This document shows, piece after piece, positions 1 to 6,067 of a stretch of 13,595 nucleotides of DNA; position 1 is the stretch's first letter, and each line of letters starts with the position of its first letter. The notes beneath the pieces were generated by a model. That model was given only the letters and a program-made list of their open reading frames with translations. It ran no database searches and was not told the DNA's origin. Origin of the DNA: DASTRU01 sp035761045 (lineage in GTDB: Bacteria; Pseudomonadota; Gammaproteobacteria; Burkholderiales; Burkholderiaceae_E); assembly GCA_035761045.1 (NCBI GenBank), contig DASTRU010000016.1, positions 1 through 13,595 of the forward strand. Direction: 5' to 3'. Both the position numbers and the translations under genes were made by a program.

Positions 1-131
1 AGCGTATCGAAATCACGCATCGCTCGTCGAGCCGCATGACCTACGCTGTCGGAGCCGTACGCGCGGCGCGCTTCTTGGCCGATCGCGACACTGGCTTGTT
101 CGACATGCAAGACGTGCTCGGCCTGCGCTGA
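1..131 (+). CDS. dapB: 4-hydroxy-tetrahydrodipicolinate reductase, C-terminal end (partial)
   Basis: This is the last 42 codons of a gene that starts before the window; the reading frame begins at base 3 and stops at TGA 129-131. The visible peptide runs RIEITHRSSSRMTYAVGAVR and then AARFLADRDTGLFDMQDVLG. It matches the conserved DapB tail, in which a segment with H, S/T and R residues leads to a helix and a final LYDMxDVLG-type ending. DapB reduces hydroxy-tetrahydrodipicolinate with NAD(P)H in the cytoplasmic lysine/diaminopimelate pathway. The exbB-like gene follows after only 5 bp, so the two are probably co-transcribed. The call is firm for the family; the active site lies outside the window. 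Confidence 0.88.
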   Translation, partial: RIEITHRSSSRMTYAVGAVRAARFLADRDTGLFDMQDVLGLR

Positions 132-136
132 TTCCC

Positions 137-802
137 ATGACCACGGGCGCGCTTGGATTAAGTCATTTTTGGTCGCAAGCCGACGCGGTTAGCCGCGCGG
201 TGGCGTATGGGCTGCTTGCGATGTCGGTCTTGAGTTGGGGCTGCATCTTGGCCAAGGGATGGTCGGTTTGGCGCGCCTCGCGTGCGCTCTCGGGTTTAGT
301 GGCGCGATTTTGGGCCGCCGGTACTTACGAGGACGGCGTCGCGCAACTTAGGCTTCACGATTCGCGTCATGCCTTCGTCGCGCTGGCCATGGCCGCGCGC
401 GCCGCGCACGACTCAACGGCCACGAGCATTGGCGGCCACGCCACCGCCAGCGAGCGCGTGATGCGCGCCGTGGCCGCCGAGCTGCGCGCGCAACGCCGTC
501 GTCTCGATGGCGGACTCACGCTTCTCGCGTCGATCGGCACGACGGCACCCTTCGTTGGCTTGTTCGGCACGGTGTGGGGCATCTACCACGCGCTTATTGG
601 CATCGCGAGTAGTGGGCAAGTCGTGATCGAGCGTGTCGCCGGCCCGGTTGGCGAGGCGCTCATCATGACGGCGTTTGGCTTGGCGGTGGCGATCCCCGCG
701 GTGTTGGCCTACAACGCCTTTGGCCGCATGAACCGATTGGTCGCCGGCGAGCTTGACGGGTTCGCGCGGGATTTGCACGCGCACTTTTCAACGCCGCATT
801 AG
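137..802 (+). CDS. exbB: MotA/TolQ/ExbB proton channel family protein (ExbB-like)
   Basis: This 221-residue inner-membrane protein has the ExbB/TolQ plan. There is one hydrophobic segment near residues 22-40, a basic cytoplasmic loop, and two later segments near 126-150 and 171-195. The loop to segment 2 holds LLASIGTTAPFVGLFGTVWG (about 129-148), the family signature, and segment 3 holds ALIMTAFGLAVAIPA (about 174-188) with the expected threonine. ExbB-type subunits assemble as a pentamer around ExbD and use the proton gradient to energise TonB or Tol. No strong Shine-Dalgarno precedes the ATG, which fits translational coupling to dapB 5 bp upstream. An exbD-like gene follows after 11 bp. 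TolQ is an alternative name, but no tolA, tolB or pal is nearby, so ExbB fits better. The gene order dapB-exbB-exbD is familiar in Burkholderiales. Confidence 0.9.
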   Translation: MTTGALGLSHFWSQADAVSRAVAYGLLAMSVLSWGCILAKGWSVWRASRALSGLVARFWAAGTYEDGVAQLRLHDSRHAFVALAMAARAAHDSTATSIGGHATASERVMRAVAAELRAQRRRLDGGLTLLASIGTTAPFVGLFGTVWGIYHALIGIASSGQVVIERVAGPVGEALIMTAFGLAVAIPAVLAYNAFGRMNRLVAGELDGFARDLHAHFSTPH

Positions 803-813
803 GTTCAAGGGCC

Positions 814-1239
814 ATGGGCTTCGGCAGCTTCAACGAGCAAGAAGAGCATCCGCCGCTCGCCGAGATCAACACCACGCCGTTGGTCGACGTCATGCTCGTG
901 CTGCTGGTGATTTTCATCATCACCGCGCCATTGCTCACGCATGCGATTCGGCTCGATCTCCCACGTGAACGCGCGAGCGCGTCGGCCGATACGGCGCCGA
1001 GAATCGTGCTGTCCATCGACGCGGACGGGCGCGTGCATTGGGATCGCGAAATCGTCGACGACGCATCGCTCGCCACGCGGCTTGCCCAAGCCAGCCAACG
1101 CGATCCGCGTCCGGACGTGCATTTGCGCGCCGATAAAGCTACGCGGTACGAACGTATCGCCTATGTGCTTGCGGCCGCGCAGCGCGCGGGGCTGCCGCGC
1201 GTGGCTTTCGTGACCGATCCCGCAACTCCTTCACCGTGA
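814..1239 (+). CDS. exbD: Biopolymer transporter ExbD/TolR family protein
   Basis: This 141-residue protein has a short cytoplasmic N terminus, one transmembrane segment (about residues 22-42) and a periplasmic C-terminal domain, which is the ExbD/TolR plan. The motif EINTTPLVDVMLVLLVIFII carries the essential membrane aspartate at residue 25, the position of D25 in E. coli ExbD; it relays protons in the ExbB pore. AGGG lies a few bases before the ATG. The gene is 11 bp downstream of exbB, and its stop overlaps the GTG start of the next gene (GTGA), so these genes are translationally coupled. No tonB gene is visible, so a TonB encoded elsewhere would be needed for outer-membrane transport. 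Confidence 0.92.
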   Translation: MGFGSFNEQEEHPPLAEINTTPLVDVMLVLLVIFIITAPLLTHAIRLDLPRERASASADTAPRIVLSIDADGRVHWDREIVDDASLATRLAQASQRDPRPDVHLRADKATRYERIAYVLAAAQRAGLPRVAFVTDPATPSP

Positions 1240-2129
1240 CGCCGTTCAAGCACTTCGCCGCCGCGCTTGTGTTGGTCTGCGCGTGCGCGACGAAGGCGTT
1301 TGCATCGCCAATCGAGGTGCGTGACGACACCGGCGCGGTCATCACGCTTGCGTCGCCCGCGCGGCGCATCGTGTCCTTATCGCCCGCCGCTACCGAAACG
1401 CTGTTCACGATCGGCGCTGGCGCGCAAGTGGTTGGCACCAGCGCGTATTCCGATTGGCCCGAAGCGGCGCGACAAGTACCGCGCATTGGCGACGCGTTCA
1501 TGTTGAATCGCGAGGTCGTGGTGGCGCTGCGGCCGGACCTCGCCATCGTATGGGGCAGCGGCACCGCGCCGCAGCGGGTCGCCGAGTTGCGACGACTCGG
1601 CGTGCCCGTCTACGTAACGGAAGCGCGACGCTTCGCCGACATCGCAAGCACCGTCGAGCGTTTTGGCGTTCTCACCGGTCACGATGACGAAGCTCGCCGC
1701 GTCGCCATCGAATTTCGCGAACGCCTTCATGCCTTGCGTGTGGCTTACGCATCCCGCAAGCCACTCACCGTGTTTTTGCAAATCTCCGCAACTCCGCTGA
1801 TGACCGTCAATGGACGTCATGTCTTTAGCGAAGCGTTATCGGTGTGCGGAGCGACGAACGCATTTGAAACCTTGGAGGCTTATGCGCCGCAAATCGCGCG
1901 CGAAGCCGTGATGGCGGCGGACCCCGATGTCATCGTCGCGTTGACCTCCAATGACGCCGAGGCATTTCGAGCGTGGATATCGCTGAGTCATTTACGCGCG
2001 ACGCGGCATCGTGCATACGTTGCCATCGCTCCCGCGCTGTTTTCGCGCGCGTCGCCCACAATGCTCGACGGCGTGCGTGAATTGTGCGAACGGTTGGACG
2101 CGATACGCGCGCGACTGAACGAGCAATAG
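1236..2129 (+). CDS. Periplasmic ABC-type substrate-binding protein, BtuF-like (cobalamin or similar metal chelate)
   Basis: This 297-residue exported protein has a signal peptide (basic FKHF, hydrophobic AALVLVCACA, AFA-S cleavage near residue 24). The mature part has the helical-backbone receptor fold of the BtuF/FhuD class: RIVSLSPAATETLFTIGAG (44-62), then GTSAYSDWP (67-75), the equivalent of the BtuF GVSSYSDYP loop, then VVALRPDLAIVWGSGT. Cysteines at 204 (LSVCGATNAF) and 284 (RELCERL) align with the BtuF disulfide pair. BtuF delivers vitamin B12 to BtuCD; haem and siderophore receptors share the fold, so the ligand is inferred. The GTG start overlaps the exbD stop, making it the last gene of the exbBD operon. 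No permease or ATPase gene follows; the next gene is convergent. A BtuCD partner must be elsewhere, or the protein works with another transporter. Confidence 0.8.
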   Translation: MTPFKHFAAALVLVCACATKAFASPIEVRDDTGAVITLASPARRIVSLSPAATETLFTIGAGAQVVGTSAYSDWPEAARQVPRIGDAFMLNREVVVALRPDLAIVWGSGTAPQRVAELRRLGVPVYVTEARRFADIASTVERFGVLTGHDDEARRVAIEFRERLHALRVAYASRKPLTVFLQISATPLMTVNGRHVFSEALSVCGATNAFETLEAYAPQIAREAVMAADPDVIVALTSNDAEAFRAWISLSHLRATRHRAYVAIAPALFSRASPTMLDGVRELCERLDAIRARLNEQ

Positions 2130-2148
2130 GCGTGAGTCGCGTGCGTGG

Positions 2149-2775
2149 CTAAGGCCGATCAAGCCAAGCGCGAATCGGCGTCCATTGCTCTAAATCTTTT
2201 TCCACGCGCGATGGCGCGACGTCAAACACCGTTAGGCCGTGCGCGGCCAGCTGCACATAATTTTGCGTATCGCGCAGCATCGTGAGAACGGGCAGGTTCA
2301 GCGTCTCGACATAGCGTTGCAATTGCTCGGCGGCGCGCGTGCGCGCATCCACGCGCATGCCCACAATTGCTACTTCCGTGCGGCCGTCGCGCACCGGTTT
2401 GCTCTCGACGAGTTCGGCTAAAAAGTCGCGAGTCGCGAGGATGTCGAACATTGAAGGCTGCAACGGCACGAGCACGCGGTGGGCAATCTTAAGCAGCGTG
2501 ACTAATGGCTCGCCATGCAATCCGGCCGGCGTATCGAGCACGACATGCGTCGTGCCTTTAGGCGGACGCAAGGTGCGGTCCTCGCCAACCTCCCATGCCT
2601 CGATGCGCGGTAACGATTCGGCCCGCAACGCAAGCCAAGCGCGCGATGATTGCTGGCGGTCGGTGTCGCCCAGCATCACGCGGTGACCGAGACGCGCGAA
2701 ATACCCGGCGGTATTCGTGGCCAACGTTGATTTACCCACGCCGCCTTTTGGATTCGCGATCAAGACCACCGGCAT
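2149..2775 (-). CDS. ParA family ATPase (orphan, deviant Walker A)
   Basis: This 208-residue cytoplasmic P-loop ATPase of the ParA/MinD superfamily opens with MPVVLIANPKGGVGKSTLAT. It has the deviant Walker A KGGVGKST, with the signature lysine at residue 10 and the catalytic lysine at 15. GDTDRQQSS (36-44) is the switch region after strand 2, and VVLDTPAGL with D81 stands for Walker B. The short length and lack of an N-terminal DNA-binding domain place it with small ParA-like proteins, not chromosomal Soj/ParA. No parB-like gene is beside it, so the cargo (plasmid, chromosome, protein cluster or flagellum) cannot be told. GGAG lies 8 nt before the ATG. The gene converges on the BtuF-like gene with 19 bp between the stops. 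A 143-bp leader with a palindrome and a hairpin lies upstream. Confidence 0.87.
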   Translation of the reverse strand: MPVVLIANPKGGVGKSTLATNTAGYFARLGHRVMLGDTDRQQSSRAWLALRAESLPRIEAWEVGEDRTLRPPKGTTHVVLDTPAGLHGEPLVTLLKIAHRVLVPLQPSMFDILATRDFLAELVESKPVRDGRTEVAIVGMRVDARTRAAEQLQRYVETLNLPVLTMLRDTQNYVQLAAHGLTVFDVAPSRVEKDLEQWTPIRAWLDRP

Positions 2776-2918
2776 ATCCTGCGCTCCGTCATCAAACCGC
2801 CAAGGGCGAAGACGGTTTCGGTAAGCGAAACCGCATGAAAACGCGCGCGCAGTGTAAGCGCCGGAACGATCGCGCCGTTATGCCGAATTCGGCATTCGGG
2901 CGCTAAAAAATGTCCGAC
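2776..2918 (-). promoter_or_regulatory. Leader and probable promoter region of the parA-like gene
   Basis: This spacer lies between the start of the parA-like gene and the end of the SapC gene. It contains a perfect 16-bp palindrome at 2880-2895 (ATGCCGAATTCGGCAT, with an EcoRI site at the centre) and a perfect 8-bp stem with a 5-nt loop at 2813-2833 (CGGTTTCG/CGAAACCG). On the minus strand TACACT at 2851-2856 could be a -10 box, which would put the palindrome directly upstream of the -35 position, but no good -35 is visible. Neither inverted repeat is followed by a T run, so they do not look like terminators. Confidence 0.35.
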
Positions 2919-3656
2919 TTAAGCCGCCTTGCGCGAGCGTTGAGCAAGCCGGTTAAGCAGCAGTTGCACGCGATCGAGCGAGGCCAAATGCGCGTAGATC
3001 AAACGCATGCCGCCACGTTCGATAAGCATGCGCAGTTGATCGGCTGGAAGTTCCTTGAGCTGCGCCTCGCTAACGCGGAACAATCCATTGACTTGAATTT
3101 GCCCAACCCCGGGTATCTCGGCATCTAGACGGAAACCTTCGAGCAGTTTGAGATCCACGAGCAATTTGCACAGTTGCTCGGTGCGGGCGAGGTCGCGCTC
3201 GTACTCGAGCACTAACGGTTCGTACTGGCTCCATAACGGCGATGGTTTGCCTTCGGCTTCGAGCACCGGCTCGCCTTCGGAAGACACCACGTTTTCCTCG
3301 ACGCACACGATGCGATCTTGCTCGACGCCTTGTTCGTTGCGCACGGCCGCCATGCAAAACGGCCAACGACGCACATAAGCGGGCGCATAAACGCCATCGG
3401 CCCAACGATCACCTTCGACGAACAGGTTTTCGCCCGTTTTAAAGCCGCACATCGCTACTGGCAACACATTGGCCGCGGTACCGCCGCTTGCAAATACCAC
3501 TGGCATGTCCCGCCCCGCGACTTCGAACTCACCCGAACTTACTGGAATAAGTTGCGCGGTTCTAAAGAACATGGGAACGGCGCGTTCGAACTTGAGTTTG
3601 TGTTCCCGAGTAAGCGGGATGATTTTTCCAAAGCCGAACGGTGCATTGATATCCAT
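2919..3656 (-). CDS. SapC family protein
   Basis: This 245-residue protein resembles the SapC family, named from a Campylobacter S-layer secretion locus. It includes the segments MPVVFASGGTAANVLPVAM (about 51-69) and the aromatic block ENLFVEGDRWADGVYAPAYV followed by RRWPF (about 75-99), the family's typical Y-P-Y-R-R-P-F stretch. The C-terminal third is helical and charged (LKELPADQLRMLIERGG, then LASLDRVQLLLNRL). There is no signal peptide or transmembrane segment, so it is probably cytoplasmic. AGGAG lies 5 nt before the ATG, which fixes the start. On the minus strand TAGAAT (3681-3686) is a fair -10 with TCGACA (3706-3711) 19 bp upstream. No S-layer structural gene or type I exporter is nearby. 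The molecular function of SapC proteins is not established, so only the family is called. Confidence 0.8.
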   Translation of the reverse strand: MDINAPFGFGKIIPLTREHKLKFERAVPMFFRTAQLIPVSSGEFEVAGRDMPVVFASGGTAANVLPVAMCGFKTGENLFVEGDRWADGVYAPAYVRRWPFCMAAVRNEQGVEQDRIVCVEENVVSSEGEPVLEAEGKPSPLWSQYEPLVLEYERDLARTEQLCKLLVDLKLLEGFRLDAEIPGVGQIQVNGLFRVSEAQLKELPADQLRMLIERGGMRLIYAHLASLDRVQLLLNRLAQRSRKAA

Positions 3657-3717
3657 ACATTCTCCTGAGGCGGTGCGGCGATTCTAGCGGCGCGTGTCAC
3701 GGTTATGTCGATGTCTT

Positions 3718-3747
3718 TTGCCTCGTTGTGGCGAGGATTGATATACT
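3718..3747 (+). promoter_or_regulatory. Sigma70-like promoter of tRNA-Ala
   Basis: TTGCCT at 3718-3723 and TATACT at 3742-3747 are separated by 18 bp. Transcription would start around 3754, a few bases before the mature tRNA 5' end at 3760. The -10 matches TATAAT at five of six positions. The divergent sapC promoter region lies next to it. Confidence 0.6.
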
Positions 3748-3759
3748 TCGCGCCTTATC

Positions 3760-3835
<76 letters not shown>

Positions 3836-3840
3836 AACAC

Positions 3841-3868
3841 AAAGGCCAACCACGCGGTTGGCCTTTTT
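3841..3868 (+). terminator. Rho-independent terminator after tRNA-Ala
   Basis: A perfect 11-bp stem AAAGGCCAACC (3841-3851) and GGTTGGCCTTT (3856-3866) closes a 4-nt loop ACGC, and the T-rich tail TTTTTCTTT runs through the end of the stem. It starts 5 nt after the tRNA CCA end and isolates the tRNA from the HNH gene. Confidence 0.92.
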
Positions 3869-3953
3869 CTTTGCGATCGCGTTATTGGGTTCAAGCGATG
3901 TCGGCGTGGAACATCCGTTCAACGAAAAAGACTAAGCACTAAACGCGAGAACA

Positions 3954-4250
3954 ATGTCTTTCGAACACGACTGTATTTGCCCATTTTGTGGACGGCAGAT
4001 GGTGCCAGGTCCATCCACGGACTTGCATCATCTCGTGCCGCGTTCGCGTGGTGGGCGCGAATCGCAGCGCATTCATCGTGTGTGCCACCACAAAATTCAC
4101 GCGACCTTAAGCGAGGCCGAATTAGCGCGCAGCTTTCACACGTGGGATGCATTGCGCGCGCATCCGGAGTTGGCCCGTTTCATCAAATGGCTTGAGCGCA
4201 AGCCTCCTACTTTTCACGATAAGAGTCGCCGACCACGTTATCGCAAGTGA
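3954..4250 (+). CDS. Small HNH-type endonuclease-like protein
   Basis: This 98-residue basic protein has an HNH/zinc-finger layout. CICPFC gives a CxxC pair (C9, C12). DLHHLVPRSRGG (23-34) holds the paired histidines of the HNH first strand. RVCHHKIHA (42-50) gives C44-H45 and the last histidine H49 on the metal-binding helix. The central asparagine of canonical HNH nucleases is not obvious, and H41 sits roughly there. The C-terminal half (LSEAELARSFHTWDALRAHP, then ELARFIKWLERKPP) is helical and ends in a basic tail. HNH domains bind a divalent metal and cut nucleic acid, but no toxin partner, methylase or phage gene is nearby, so the role is open. GCGAGA before the ATG is only a weak ribosome binding site. 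The gene follows the tRNA terminator, so it must have its own promoter, which I cannot see clearly. Confidence 0.72.
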   Translation: MSFEHDCICPFCGRQMVPGPSTDLHHLVPRSRGGRESQRIHRVCHHKIHATLSEAELARSFHTWDALRAHPELARFIKWLERKPPTFHDKSRRPRYRK

Positions 4251-4254
4251 ATTT

Positions 4255-4285
4255 CATCGAGATTATGTTTGTGAATTTCTCGATG
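4255..4285 (+). repeat. Inverted repeat just after the HNH gene
   Basis: CATCGAGA (4255-4262) and TCTCGATG (4278-4285) form an 8-bp perfect stem around a 15-nt AT-rich loop, starting 4 nt after the HNH stop codon. No T run follows, so it is at best a weak or factor-assisted terminator, or a 3'-end stabiliser. The rest of the 4251-4402 spacer holds no promoter I can defend. Confidence 0.4.
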
Positions 4286-4402
4286 CTAGTCCTCAACAAT
4301 GCGACGTGAAAGCCATGCTTTTTGAGGTTTCAACGGTATGCTTTTTGCACCAGGCTGTCACTCATAGAAGCACGCGTTGCGTTGCGCACAAGGAGGGCGA
4401 TC

Positions 4403-5395
4403 ATGGGGGGTGAACTCGTTCCAGCTACGGTTCCTAAATCGGCGATTCCGGTTGCCGCGTTCAAGGAGGTTTACCAAACGCAAACGGTTGAGGTCGCGCT
4501 CAACGACCTCGGGCAGGGCGCGAACGAAGCGTTGCGAGCGACGTACGAACGCATGCTCAAGATCGGCGGCGATCGATTCGCGGTCAAGCCGGCCACGCTG
4601 CCCGAGATGGAAAGCCTTTACGAGTCCTTGCCCAACTTCGGCGAAGTACTCGACGACGTGCGCAAGCAGCTCGCGTTGTGCATCGAGACCGACGACCGGC
4701 TCGAACTTACCCCGATGTTGTTGCTTGGCGCGCCAGGTATCGGTAAGACGCATTTCGCCAAACGCTTATCCACCATGTTGGGCACGGGGTATGGATTCGT
4801 TGGCATGAGTTCATTGACCGCGGGTTGGGTGTTGTCGGGTGCTTCCAGCCAGTGGAAGAACGCGAAGCCCGGCAAGGTGTTCGAAACCCTCGTCAATGGC
4901 GATTACGCGAATCCCGTCATCGTCGTGGATGAAATCGATAAGGCCGGTGGCGACGCGCAATACGATCCATTAGGCGCGCTTTACACCTTGCTTGAACACG
5001 ACACGGCGCGCGAATTCATCGACGAGTTTGTCGAGATTCCCATCGATGCCGGCGACGTAATCTGGATCGCCACCGCGAACGATGCGCGCAGCATTCCCGA
5101 GCCGATTCTCAATCGAATGAATGTGTATGAAATCGCGCCGCCGGATCATGAGGGCGCGCGTCGAATCGCGCAGGCGATTTACGTGGAAATACGCGATTCC
5201 CATCAATGGGGCAGCCGTTTTCCGCGTGAGCTGGGCGACGATCCGTTGGACCGTGTCGCGTTGATCTCGCCTCGCGAGATGCGCAGAACGTTGATGAGCG
5301 CGTTTGGAAATGCGCGTTTGGCCAAGCGCGATGAAATCACCGCAGACGACATCGAGACCGACCGCAACAATAAAAAGCAGCGAATCGGTTTTTGA
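4403..5395 (+). CDS. Stand-alone Lon-like AAA+ ATPase
   Basis: This is a 330-residue AAA+ protein. The frame is open from 4322, but ATG 4403 is chosen because AAGGAGG (4390-4396) lies 6 nt before it. Motifs are complete: Walker A GAPGIGKT (109-116), Walker B VIVVDEID (172-179), sensor 1 ATAN with N226, arginine finger in LNRM (R238), and sensor 2 in SPREMRR (about R291). The spacing, and phrases such as VDEIDKAGGD, IWIATAND and IPEPILNRM, resemble the Lon ATPase core. The Lon N-terminal domain and the C-terminal Ser-Lys protease domain are both absent, and the protein ends with a short basic tail. ATP-driven remodelling in the cytoplasm is inferred; the substrate is unknown. No protease or McrC-like partner is adjacent. 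Confidence 0.85.
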   Translation: MGGELVPATVPKSAIPVAAFKEVYQTQTVEVALNDLGQGANEALRATYERMLKIGGDRFAVKPATLPEMESLYESLPNFGEVLDDVRKQLALCIETDDRLELTPMLLLGAPGIGKTHFAKRLSTMLGTGYGFVGMSSLTAGWVLSGASSQWKNAKPGKVFETLVNGDYANPVIVVDEIDKAGGDAQYDPLGALYTLLEHDTAREFIDEFVEIPIDAGDVIWIATANDARSIPEPILNRMNVYEIAPPDHEGARRIAQAIYVEIRDSHQWGSRFPRELGDDPLDRVALISPREMRRTLMSAFGNARLAKRDEITADDIETDRNNKKQRIGF

Positions 5396-5398
5396 AAA

Positions 5399-5431
5399 AA
5401 CAAGGCGCCGACATTTCCGTCGGCGCCTTGT
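5399..5431. terminator. Bidirectional terminator between the AAA+ gene and dps
   Basis: A 13-bp perfect stem (5400-5412 with 5419-5431, core CAAGGCGCCGAC) closes a 6-nt loop ATTTCC. It starts just after the AAA+ stop and lies 18 nt from the dps stop. The A run at 5395-5400 becomes a U run after the hairpin on the minus strand, so it is a good intrinsic terminator for dps. On the plus side the tail is only TCTTAG, so termination there is probably weaker. Confidence 0.88.
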
Positions 5432-5449
5432 CTTAGTGTGGATTGCGAA

Positions 5450-5950
5450 TTAGCGCGTGTAGGAACGCAGCATCCACGCCATTTTTTCGTGCGCTTCGAT
5501 GAGGCCGGTGATGAAGTCTTCCGTGCCCGCATCGCTTGTGCCGTCCAACGTTTGAATGTCGGCGCGCATTTGACGAATGAGCGCTTGATGGTCGGCGAGC
5601 AAGGTTTCGACCATCTGTTTCCAGTTCAAATCGTCGGGCGATTCCTTTAGACGCGCGAGTTGTAGGAATTCGCGCATGGAGCCCGCCGCGCGACCATCGA
5701 TGGCACGAGCGCGTTCGGCCACTTCGTCGAGGATCTCGTCGAGCTGTTCGTATTGCGCCTCGAAAAACTTATGCATTTCCGAAAAGCTCGGTCCTTCCAC
5801 GTTCCAGTGAAAGTTGCGCGTCTTTACATACAACAGCACTTCGTCGGCAAGCAGAGCATTGAGTATGCGCACGATCCGCGAGCGTTCTTCCGGAGCAATG
5901 CCAATATCCGCCGGATTCTTGAAAGCACCGGAATTGTCGTTCTCAGCCAT
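5450..5950 (-). CDS. dps: DNA-binding ferritin-like protein Dps
   Basis: This 166-residue Dps-family ferritin has the family's usual size. The ferroxidase signature is visible: the FHWNVEGPSF segment gives the first histidine, MHKFFE gives a second histidine with an acid four residues on, and ILDEVAERA gives the D-x3-E pair. Dps forms a 12-subunit shell that oxidises Fe2+ with H2O2, stores iron and often coats DNA, protecting cells from peroxide. Two in-frame ATGs lie 6 bp apart (5956 and 5950). AAAGGA sits about 5 nt before the second and runs into the first, so the second (MAEND) is preferred; 5956 would give 168 residues. The N-terminal tail is short and not lysine-rich, so DNA binding is uncertain. 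It lies downstream of oxyR on the same strand, and peroxide induction through OxyR is likely. Confidence 0.94.
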   Translation of the reverse strand: MAENDNSGAFKNPADIGIAPEERSRIVRILNALLADEVLLYVKTRNFHWNVEGPSFSEMHKFFEAQYEQLDEILDEVAERARAIDGRAAGSMREFLQLARLKESPDDLNWKQMVETLLADHQALIRQMRADIQTLDGTSDAGTEDFITGLIEAHEKMAWMLRSYTR

Positions 5951-5981
5951 GGTCATCCTTTCGATGTTGAAGTCCTTGACC

Positions 5982-6009
5982 GCGCGCGGGTAAAACTTTG
6001 CCCACGCGC
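5982..6009 (-). promoter_or_regulatory. Operator-like dyad upstream of dps
   Basis: A 28-bp imperfect inverted repeat (11 of 14 positions match) has the core GGGTAAAACTTTGCCC with GCGCG/CGCGC flanks. It lies about 31 bp before the dps ATG, where a regulator site or a leader hairpin would act. It does not match the ATAG-N7-CTAT pattern of OxyR, and no clear -10/-35 pair was found nearby. Confidence 0.35.
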
Positions 6010-6067
6010 ACCCATCGTTTATCGCGATTCTTAAGCAAGCCGCATTCCGCGTGCCTCACTTACTGCG

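Noticed and set aside
137..1239. TolQ/TolR assignment
   Set aside because: No tolA, tolB, pal or ybgC is adjacent; position behind dapB and before a BtuF-like receptor favours ExbB/ExbD.
4322..4402. 27-codon upstream extension of the AAA+ gene
   Set aside because: The extension has no ribosome binding site and an unlike composition, whereas ATG 4403 has AAGGAGG at ideal spacing.
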